A stretch of 5,479 nt of DNA from Melioribacter roseus (GTDB lineage Bacteria > Bacteroidota > Ignavibacteria > Ignavibacteriales > Melioribacteraceae). Within the stretch, counting starts at the first letter, position 1. Each line of letters begins with the position of its first letter. Where the stretch lies: positions 1-5,479 of the forward strand of contig DYHC01000148.1 of assembly GCA_020724325.1 (NCBI GenBank). The letters are read 5' to 3'. The position numbers and the translations under genes were made by a program. The notes below the pieces were generated by a model. The model worked only from the letters and a program-made list of their open reading frames with translations, was not told the origin of the DNA and ran no database searches. Positions 1 through 5,479 of the stretch are shown piece after piece.

Positions 1-264
1 TGTAATTGGCAGTGGAAAGTCAGCAACATTTTTGAATAAGCCGATAATCCATTTTCGTTTTTTATCTGGAACTGACAGTTTTCAATAGAGTTTTAGGATG
101 TTTCGATTATAATGCACTCCCAAAGTCAGGATAAAAATTATCGTAAAAGAGTATAGACATTTTCAGTTGATTAGAGTTTTATCGGAAATTTATATATGTA
201 ATTGATTGATAGCATTAATACACATTCCATAATTTTATACCTTTTACTATTCACTCATTATCAA
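1..264. other. Non-coding stretch downstream of pncB
   Basis: This AT-rich region lies beyond the 3' end of the minus-strand operon. All frames are interrupted. The longest plus-strand open stretch, from base 2 to the stop at 86-88, enters from the window edge and resembles no protein I know. I found no GC-rich hairpin with a U-tract that would serve as an intrinsic terminator for pncB on the minus strand. The only inverted repeats are weak and AT-only, for example 198-211 against 259-268. I also see no tRNA-like fold or tandem repeat. It is best read as intergenic sequence, possibly including the edge of a neighbouring gene outside the window. Confidence 0.6.
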
Positions 265-1830
265 TTACTGATTACTCTGATATCTTCCTTTGATCCTTTC
301 AGTCAGTTTCTGTCTGTACCTAATCAATTTTTCTGAAGCAGATACATGGTATTGATGCGGGTTAATTAGTCTCTTTACTCCTTCGTGAAGATGTTCAAGG
401 TCTTTATTTCTAACTTCTCTTAACCGATCAAGTGTAGGGAAGTGGTAACAAACTTTTCCTTCCTTCAATACATAATTAAGTAGCGGTTCCGATTTCGATA
501 GCTCTTTCTTTTCAATTCTCCTTATTATATTTTTTTCTACTGGATGATGCAAAATAAAATTCTTAAATGAATTCAGTTTTTCATCTGCCAGACAAATTAA
601 ATCTGCGGTAGCTTTACCAAAATTATCATATAACCGATAAATCTGTTTGTTGCCGGGGAGAGTAGATTTTTCGAGATTATCAGAAATCTTAAGTGTTCCG
701 TTCCATATACTCTTATTCTGGATGGAAACAAGTTTATAAACTCCTCCTAAAGCGGGACATCCAAGTGAAGTAATCAGGTTTGTTCCAACACCAAAGATTA
801 ATCTGTTTATAATTTTATCTGAATCAAGCCCATCCTTTGGTGCTTCAGTTACTATCTGTGAAATTATTTGCCAAATACTTAATTCATGCAGCTCATTGGA
901 AAGAACAATTTTAATATCATCCAGTTTTGCATCTTTAAGCATCTTTGCTGCTTTAATCGAGAGAAATGCTAAATCGCCTGAGTCCAATCTAATACCGATA
1001 GGGCGGTGACCTTTTTTAATAAGCTTTTCAAAAACTTTTATAGCGTTTGGAATTCCACTTTTTAACGTATCAATTGTATCTACTAACAAAATGCAATCAT
1101 CGGGATAAAGATCCGCAAACGCCTCGAAGGCATCCAGTTCAGAATAACCGAGCGATAAAAATAATTGAACCATACTGTGCGCATGCGTTCCTTTAGGGCT
1201 TTTTTTGAATAAATGCGACACACCAACATTAGAAGTAAAATCTACGCCGCCAATCAATGCACCTCTAACACCAGCAATTGCTCCTCTATCCTGTGCCCGC
1301 CTCGCACCAAATTCGATAACAACATTTCCTCTGCTAATTTCTTTAAGTCGTGCTGCCTTCGTTGCTATTAAAGTCTGATAGTTTAGTTGATTTAGCAGCG
1401 GGGTCTCAAGAATTTGTGCAATTGCTAACGGTGCAGTTACTACAGTTAATGGTTCGTATGGATGAACCGCTCTGCCTTCTGAAATCGCTTTTAAGTTAAC
1501 CGAGTCGAAATTACCATTCTTCAATAACCATTTTAAGAAATCATCCTGAAATAAATTTTTCCCCTTTGCATTCTTATGCTTTTTCAGAAAGGAAACATCC
1601 TGTTTAGTAATTCTTGTATTCTGCATCCAGTCAACAAGCCATTCTAAACCGGCATAAATACAGTAGCCGGCTTTATGACTTCCATAATCAGGATATTTTC
1701 TGAAGAAGTGATCGAATTGTGCAGTAATATCGTGAAGACCGTTCTTGTAAAAAAGTTGTGCCATCGAAAGCTGATACTGGTCTGTAAAAAGAAATCCTTC
1801 CGTTATCTTTTGATTAAATTTTTTTAGCAT
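265..1830 (-). CDS. pncB: Nicotinate phosphoribosyltransferase
   Basis: This 521-residue cytoplasmic enzyme should join nicotinate and PRPP to give nicotinate mononucleotide (NaMN), normally coupled to ATP hydrolysis. It is the committed step of Preiss-Handler NAD salvage. Visible family motifs are TDQYQLSM near residues 16-23, EFGARRAQ at 173-180, GTHAHS at 214-219, VDTIDTLKSG at 250-259, RLDSGDLA at 281-288, GVGTNL at 347-352 and LGGVYKLV at 361-368. By family analogy, His218 in GTHAHS is the histidine phosphorylated during ATP-driven catalysis. RLDSGD is part of the phosphoribosyl-binding face. The protein is longer than the ~400-residue E. coli PncB and fits the longer ~490-residue bacterial subfamily, which has an extra C-terminal region (here about 430-521). 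The start lies one base after the pncA stop, and no Shine-Dalgarno sequence is visible, so translational coupling to pncA is likely. No frameshift or missing key residue is seen. Confidence 0.95.
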   Translation of the reverse strand: MLKKFNQKITEGFLFTDQYQLSMAQLFYKNGLHDITAQFDHFFRKYPDYGSHKAGYCIYAGLEWLVDWMQNTRITKQDVSFLKKHKNAKGKNLFQDDFLKWLLKNGNFDSVNLKAISEGRAVHPYEPLTVVTAPLAIAQILETPLLNQLNYQTLIATKAARLKEISRGNVVIEFGARRAQDRGAIAGVRGALIGGVDFTSNVGVSHLFKKSPKGTHAHSMVQLFLSLGYSELDAFEAFADLYPDDCILLVDTIDTLKSGIPNAIKVFEKLIKKGHRPIGIRLDSGDLAFLSIKAAKMLKDAKLDDIKIVLSNELHELSIWQIISQIVTEAPKDGLDSDKIINRLIFGVGTNLITSLGCPALGGVYKLVSIQNKSIWNGTLKISDNLEKSTLPGNKQIYRLYDNFGKATADLICLADEKLNSFKNFILHHPVEKNIIRRIEKKELSKSEPLLNYVLKEGKVCYHFPTLDRLREVRNKDLEHLHEGVKRLINPHQYHVSASEKLIRYRQKLTERIKGRYQSNQ

Positions 1831-1831
1831 A

Positions 1832-2440
1832 TTATTCTAATTGAGAACTTGTTATGAAATTTACACCGCGCTCTATTAATTCCTTTTTGATCACAAGAAA
1901 ATTTTTCTGATCAATTGATCTTACTCCATCTTCAATTATTGTTACTTTGAAACCTTCGTTCAGAGCATCTTTGGTGGAATAGTAAACGCAAAAATCTCCG
2001 GCTAATCCGGCAATATAAATTTCATCTATGTTTTTACCTCTAAGATAGGGGGATAATCCTGTTGATTTGATATGACCATTATCGTAGAAAGCACTGTAGC
2101 TGTCAATTTCCGTTTCCATTCCTTTTCTGAAAATTGATTCCACTCTTTTCATATTAAAGTCTTTATGGAAATCTGCCCCATTACTCCCTTGAACGCAATG
2201 ATCAGGCCATAAGATTTGTTCTATTCCATTTAGAATTATTTTATCAAATACATTTTTACCCTGATGATTTGAAGCAAAACTTTTATGTTTAGCCGGATGC
2301 CAATCCTGTGTTGCAACTACAAGATCGAAATGGTACTGGATTTTATTAACAACAGGAATAACATTATTTCCATCAGGAACAGCGAGAGCACCGCCTTCTA
2401 AAAAGTCGTATTGAATATCAACTATTATTAATGCTTTCAT
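1832..2440 (-). CDS. pncA: Nicotinamidase (isochorismatase-like hydrolase family)
   Basis: This 202-residue cytoplasmic hydrolase should deamidate nicotinamide to nicotinate and ammonia, supplying the substrate of the adjacent pncB product. The cysteine-hydrolase triad is complete. Asp8 lies in VDIQYDF, Lys106 in FRKGM, and the nucleophile Cys151 in GLAGDFCV. The metal-binding set of nicotinamidases is also present: Asp46 and His48 in TQDWHP, and His81 in WPDHCVQG. These metal ligands, together with the WPDHCVQG signature, separate it from generic isochorismatases. Length is typical of E. coli-like PncA (about 210 residues). The start ATG is the natural N-terminus, placing the first strand (KALIIVDIQ) immediately after Met1. 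The gene follows polA by 32 nt and ends one base before pncB, so the pair forms a two-step salvage module. Many PncA enzymes also accept pyrazinamide; that is family knowledge and has not been tested here. Confidence 0.95.
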   Translation of the reverse strand: MKALIIVDIQYDFLEGGALAVPDGNNVIPVVNKIQYHFDLVVATQDWHPAKHKSFASNHQGKNVFDKIILNGIEQILWPDHCVQGSNGADFHKDFNMKRVESIFRKGMETEIDSYSAFYDNGHIKSTGLSPYLRGKNIDEIYIAGLAGDFCVYYSTKDALNEGFKVTIIEDGVRSIDQKNFLVIKKELIERGVNFITSSQLE

Positions 2441-2472
2441 AATAGGTTAACCATTTTTCCGAATTAAAAAAT
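2441..2472 (-). other. polA-pncA junction within the operon
   Basis: This 32-nt AT-rich spacer runs from the polA stop to the pncA start. On the minus strand it contains GGAAAA about 15 nt before the pncA ATG, too far for a standard Shine-Dalgarno site. An ATG at 2454-2452 is out of frame with pncA. There is no hairpin terminator and no promoter with both hexamers, which supports co-transcription of pncA with polA. Confidence 0.5.
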
Positions 2473-5274
2473 TTAGTGGGCATCAAGCCAGTTATCTCCA
2501 ATGCCCGTATCAACTACAACAGGAACATTTAAAGGAAGAGCTTCTTCCATAAGTTTCTTTACAAGAGGAATTAAATTATCAATTTCATTTTTGTAGGCAT
2601 CAAAAACCAACTCATCGTGAACCTGCAGAACCATCTTGCTCTTAAATTTATTTTTCTCAAGAGTTTTATGAATATTTATCATAGCAATTTTTATCATGTC
2701 TGCTGCGGTGCCTTGAATAGGCATGTTGATTGCAACGCGCTCTTCGAATTGTCTTACTACTCTGTTATTACTGTTTATATTTTTCAAAAATCTTCTTCTG
2801 CCTGTAATTGTTTCAGCAAATCCCTTTTTCTGTGCTTTCTTAATAGAATCCATCATAAAGCTTTTTACTTTCTTAAACGAGTTGAAGTAATTATCAATTA
2901 TTCCTTTTGCTTCGGTTTGCGTAATTCCCAAACGAGTTTTTAAACCGAATGGACCTAATCCGTAAAGAATTCCAAAGTTTACTTCTTTGGCTTTTCTTCG
3001 CATGTCCGGATTAACGGCGGTCGGGTCTACGTTAAAGATTAATGCAGCGGTTCTTCGGTGAATATCGTCGTTGTTTATGAATGCATTCATTAAAGTTTCG
3101 TCTCCGCAGATGCTTGCCAAAATTCTAAGTTCAATCTGGCTGTAGTCCGCACTAAGAATAATGCGATCTTTATCGGTAGGAACAAATGCTTTGCGAATTT
3201 CCTTACCAAGGTCTGAGCGGATAGGTATATTTTGAAGATTAGGATCGTTGCTGGATAACCTTCCCGTTGATGCAGCTGTTTGATTATAAGTAGTATGAAC
3301 TTTTCCTGTTTTAGAATTAATAAGATCTGGAAGAGCGTCTGCATAAGTGGACTTAAGCTTAGCGACCTGACGGTAATCCATAATTGTATCTATAATTTGA
3401 TGCGAACCTTTAAGGGATTCTAAGGCGCGCACATCGGTTGAATATCCTGTCTTTGTTTTTGTGGTTGGAGGAAGTTTTAATTTCTCGAACAATATTTTCT
3501 GAAGCTGCTGTGTTGAGTTGATATTAAAACTTTCACCGGCTTGCTTGAAAATCTCTTGAGAATAATTATCTAACAGTAACTGAAGATCTTTACTGAATCC
3601 ATTCAGATTCTTAACATCAATTTTAACGCCGGTTCGTTCCATATCTTCCAGAACAGGAACAAGTGGAAATTCAATTTCGTATGCAACTTTTTCCAATCCT
3701 TCTTTCTTAAGAATTTCCTTCAATAATTCGTATAGGCGAAATGTTATGTCGGCATCTTCGCATGAATAATCAGACAGGCGTTCCAGCTCAACGTCAAAAA
3801 TTTTTTCCGGAGATTTTTTTGAGCCGATAAGATCGAGAAGCGGAATCGGTTTGTAGTTAAGCAATCTTTCGGAAAGTTCATCCATACCGTGCTTTTGATC
3901 CGGATCTATTACATAACTTGCAAGCATAGTATCGAAGTAGAAATTTGCTACTTCAATGCCGTAGTGCTTCATTACAGCAATATCATATTTACCATTCTGA
4001 CATATTTTTTTTGTTTTAGCATTTTCGAATATCGGTTTGAAAATACGAATGAAGTCGCTTACTGGAATTCTTCCTGTTAAATCTGTTGAAAATAATCCTG
4101 ACGATTCTCTATGAGGATTAACTGCTACAAAGTATGCTTCTTTTGGATTGATACAGAATGAGCATCCGGCTAAATTTACATTGTAAACATCAAGCGAATC
4201 GGTTTCAGTATCGAAAACAAATTTATCGCATAAACTAAGCTGTGCTACCAGGTCTTCTGTCTCTTTAATAGTGTTTATTAATCTGTATCTAACTTTGCTC
4301 TTATCGAATACTTTTATGTTTTCAGCAGCAATCGGTTCTTGTTCGGGCTGACTTGGTATTTCAGATTCATCAGCATTTTCATTTTCGAGATAAAGTTTTT
4401 TTATTTTGCTTATGGAGGAACGAAATTCAAGCTCGCCCAATACTTTTGTCAGCCTGGTTATATCGGGCTTCTCGTAAAGTGTATCTTTCAAATTGAATTC
4501 GAACGGAACTTCTGTATGAATAGTAGCAAGTTCTTTCGAAAGGAACGCATTCTCTTTGTTCTCTTTCAGTTTGTTGATAATACTCTGTTTTTCAATTTCA
4601 TCAATATTTTTATAAATGTTTTCTAATGATCTAAATCTTTGTATAAGAGGTATAGCAGTCTTTGGACCGATACCGGCAACACCTGGAATGTCGTCAGAAC
4701 TATCACCTAAAAGCGCTAAGTAATCAATCATCTGTTTCGGCTCGAATCCGTATTCTTCGCGTACTTTGTTCTCATCAATCACAACAATTTCATCAGCCGA
4801 TTTGCCCGGCTTTATTATCCTAATATTTGGTGTAATTAATTGAATGTAATCTTTATCGGGAGTGATGGCAAAACAGAACAGACCATTCTTCTCAGCAATT
4901 TTTACTGCTGTTCCAATTAGGTCATCTGCTTCGTAACCCGGCAGAATATAAATCGGAATATTGAATGCTTCTATTATCTCTTTTATTCGCGCTAATTGTG
5001 GAACCATGTCTTCAGGCATCTCTTCGCGTGATGATTTGTAATTTTCATAATAGCCGTGTCTAAATGTCTTTTCTTTCGAATCAAATGCAACCGCAAGATA
5101 GTCCGGTTCTGTATCTTCAATAATTTTAATAAGCTGGTTAACAAATCCGTAAACCGCAGAAGTCGGTTCACCTTTGGAAGTTGTTAAAGGACGCGAAATG
5201 AAAGCATAGTAACCTTTATACGCTAATGCCATTGCGTCAATTATAACAAATTTTTTTTTGGTACTTATTGACAT
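2473..5274 (-). CDS. polA: DNA polymerase I (5' nuclease, 3'-5' exonuclease and polymerase)
   Basis: This 933-residue family A polymerase, close in length to E. coli Pol I (928), should remove RNA primers from Okazaki fragments and fill gaps in excision repair. The 5' nuclease domain (about 1-295) shows Asp13, GYEADDL at 113-119, Asp140 and Asp142 in TPDKD, GDSSDD at 190-195 and a helix-hairpin-helix GIGPKTA at 201-207. An acidic, Pro/Glu-rich linker (about 296-320) follows. The 3'-5' exonuclease domain (about 325-520) looks active: Asp355 and Glu357 in FDTETDSL, Asn427 and Asp431 in QNGKYD, and Tyr503 and Asp507 in YSCED. The polymerase domain has TGRLSSNDPNLQNIP at 670-684, motif A with Asp710 in DYSQIELR, the O-helix with Lys763, Phe767 and Tyr771, and motif C with His886, Asp887 and Glu888 in QVHDELVF. 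The O-helix residue is Phe rather than Tyr, as in E. coli. The start ATG directly precedes the first beta-strand (KFVIIDAMA); no clear Shine-Dalgarno site is present. It is the first gene of the apparent polA-pncA-pncB operon. Confidence 0.98.
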   Translation of the reverse strand: MSISTKKKFVIIDAMALAYKGYYAFISRPLTTSKGEPTSAVYGFVNQLIKIIEDTEPDYLAVAFDSKEKTFRHGYYENYKSSREEMPEDMVPQLARIKEIIEAFNIPIYILPGYEADDLIGTAVKIAEKNGLFCFAITPDKDYIQLITPNIRIIKPGKSADEIVVIDENKVREEYGFEPKQMIDYLALLGDSSDDIPGVAGIGPKTAIPLIQRFRSLENIYKNIDEIEKQSIINKLKENKENAFLSKELATIHTEVPFEFNLKDTLYEKPDITRLTKVLGELEFRSSISKIKKLYLENENADESEIPSQPEQEPIAAENIKVFDKSKVRYRLINTIKETEDLVAQLSLCDKFVFDTETDSLDVYNVNLAGCSFCINPKEAYFVAVNPHRESSGLFSTDLTGRIPVSDFIRIFKPIFENAKTKKICQNGKYDIAVMKHYGIEVANFYFDTMLASYVIDPDQKHGMDELSERLLNYKPIPLLDLIGSKKSPEKIFDVELERLSDYSCEDADITFRLYELLKEILKKEGLEKVAYEIEFPLVPVLEDMERTGVKIDVKNLNGFSKDLQLLLDNYSQEIFKQAGESFNINSTQQLQKILFEKLKLPPTTKTKTGYSTDVRALESLKGSHQIIDTIMDYRQVAKLKSTYADALPDLINSKTGKVHTTYNQTAASTGRLSSNDPNLQNIPIRSDLGKEIRKAFVPTDKDRIILSADYSQIELRILASICGDETLMNAFINNDDIHRRTAALIFNVDPTAVNPDMRRKAKEVNFGILYGLGPFGLKTRLGITQTEAKGIIDNYFNSFKKVKSFMMDSIKKAQKKGFAETITGRRRFLKNINSNNRVVRQFEERVAINMPIQGTAADMIKIAMINIHKTLEKNKFKSKMVLQVHDELVFDAYKNEIDNLIPLVKKLMEEALPLNVPVVVDTGIGDNWLDAH
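5251..5259 (-). repeat. A9 homopolymer at codons 6-8 of polA
   Basis: Nine consecutive A residues on the coding (minus) strand encode Lys6-Lys7-Lys8. Losing one A would give a stop (TAA) after about ten codons, and gaining one would give TGA after about twelve. Either slip would therefore truncate the protein before the catalytic Asp13. The only nearby in-frame restart, Met15, would omit that aspartate and the first beta-strand. Such tracts can slip during replication or transcription. Whether this one does is unknown. Confidence 0.9.
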
Positions 5275-5355
5275 CTTAATTTTCGGCTCTTATCTATTTT
5301 GTTTATATTTTACAGCGAAAATAAATATTCATTACATCAATAACCATAAAACAAA
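5275..5355. promoter_or_regulatory. Divergent intergenic region, presumed promoters for polA and the plus-strand gene
   Basis: This 81-base gap separates two head-to-head genes, so it (with the flanking codons) should carry a promoter for each. Candidate -10 hexamers overlap in the middle: TATATT on the plus strand at 5304-5309 and TAAAAT on the minus strand at 5312-5307, each matching five of six bases of TATAAT. Neither has a good -35 element at 17 bases. A perfect TTGACA on the plus strand at 5268-5273 overlaps the polA start codon, but the hexamer 17 bases on (TATCTA, 5291-5296) is poor. I found no exact TTTG / TAnnTTTG pair of the Bacteroidetes type. Presence of promoters is inferred from layout; their positions are uncertain. 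No operator palindrome or riboswitch is seen. Confidence 0.35.
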
Positions 5356-5479
5356 ATGAATAAAAAACTTACTACAACCGGAATTATTTATTTCTTGTTT
5401 GTCTTTATTAATTATTCCATTGCCCAGATTAAAGAAAATGATAACACGTTCTATGTTGCATCATGGAATATCGAAAATC
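5356..5479 (+). CDS. Secreted endonuclease/exonuclease/phosphatase-like protein, N-terminal fragment
   Basis: The open frame starts at ATG 5356 and runs off the window after 41 codons, so only the N-terminus is visible. Residues 1-23 look like a Sec signal peptide: basic MNKK, then a hydrophobic core (IIYFLFVFI) and a likely cleavage after SIA, before QIKEND. The mature part continues TFYVASWNIEN. A short hydrophobic strand ending in WN(I/V)EN is typical of the first strand of the EEP (DNase I-like) fold, in which the Asn helps bind the catalytic metal. Such secreted proteins are common in Bacteroidota and act as nucleases or phosphoesterases. The specific substrate cannot be judged. The leader is A-rich with no Shine-Dalgarno sequence. 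It is transcribed away from polA and need not share its function. The signal peptide is clearer than the family call. Confidence 0.6.
   Translation, partial: MNKKLTTTGIIYFLFVFINYSIAQIKENDNTFYVASWNIEN

Noticed and set aside
2..88. Plus-strand frame reading VIGSGKSATFLNK at the left edge, resembling a P-loop (GSGKS) and possibly the end of a gene
   Set aside because: The P-loop-like string is followed by only about 20 residues before a stop, whereas real P-loop domains continue for over 100 residues. The match is probably chance.
129..143. Short palindrome GATAA-AAA-TTATC in the left non-coding stretch
   Set aside because: A five-base A/T-rich stem is expected by chance here and would be too weak for a terminator or a clear operator.
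198..268. Inverted repeat (198-211 against 259-268) considered as the pncB terminator
   Set aside because: The arms are almost purely A/T, imperfect, about 47 bases apart and overlap the pncB stop codon. No stable hairpin with a following U-tract results.
352..507. Possibility that the PolA proofreading domain is degenerate, as in several bacterial Pol I enzymes
   Set aside because: Asp355, Glu357, Asn427, Asp431, Tyr503 and Asp507 are all present in the right contexts, so the domain looks catalytically intact.
2617..2943. Plus-strand open frame of 108 codons antisense to polA
   Set aside because: It lies wholly inside the conserved polymerase domain of polA, has a Cys/Phe/His-rich composition typical of antisense translation, and shows no recognisable motif or start context.
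3090..3344. Minus-strand open frame of 84 codons overlapping polA in another frame
   Set aside because: It sits over motif A and the preceding TGRLSSNDPNLQNIP region, where polA coding is certain. Its translation resembles no protein and it has no ribosome-binding context.
3889..4626. Two short plus-strand open frames (3889-4080 and 4339-4626) antisense to polA
   Set aside because: Both are antisense to the exonuclease and linker regions of polA, with aromatic-rich, low-complexity translations expected of shadows.

Overview
This AT-rich window carries three complete, tightly packed minus-strand genes and the first 41 codons of a divergent plus-strand gene. Reading along the minus strand from right to left, the order is polA (DNA polymerase I, 5274 to 2473), pncA (nicotinamidase, 2440 to 1832) and pncB (nicotinate phosphoribosyltransferase, 1830 to 265). 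Gaps of 32 nt and 1 nt separate them, which is what one expects of a single operon. At the right edge, a plus-strand gene starts at 5356 and encodes a secretion signal followed by what looks like the first strand of an endonuclease/exonuclease/phosphatase (EEP) fold. The window cuts this gene off.

The organism is probably a member of the Bacteroidota/Chlorobi/Ignavibacteria group. The hints are low GC, lysine/isoleucine/asparagine-rich proteins, A-rich leaders without Shine-Dalgarno sequences, and the N-terminus of the exported EEP-like protein. This is inferred from style; no taxonomic marker was compared.

Functionally, PncA converts nicotinamide to nicotinate and PncB converts nicotinate to NaMN. 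Together they form the entry to the Preiss-Handler route of NAD salvage. PolA has intact 5' nuclease, 3'-5' proofreading and polymerase active sites, so it should remove RNA primers and fill repair gaps. The nicks it leaves are sealed by DNA ligase, which in most bacteria consumes NAD+. That gives a possible but unproven metabolic link between polA and the two salvage genes.

The left 264 bases hold no recognisable gene or convincing terminator. The 81-base divergent gap on the right holds only weak promoter-like hexamers. I see no mobile element, CRISPR array, tRNA or rRNA, and no clearly undescribed system. The points most worth a second look are the polA-pncA-pncB linkage and a nine-A homopolymer at codons 6-8 of polA.
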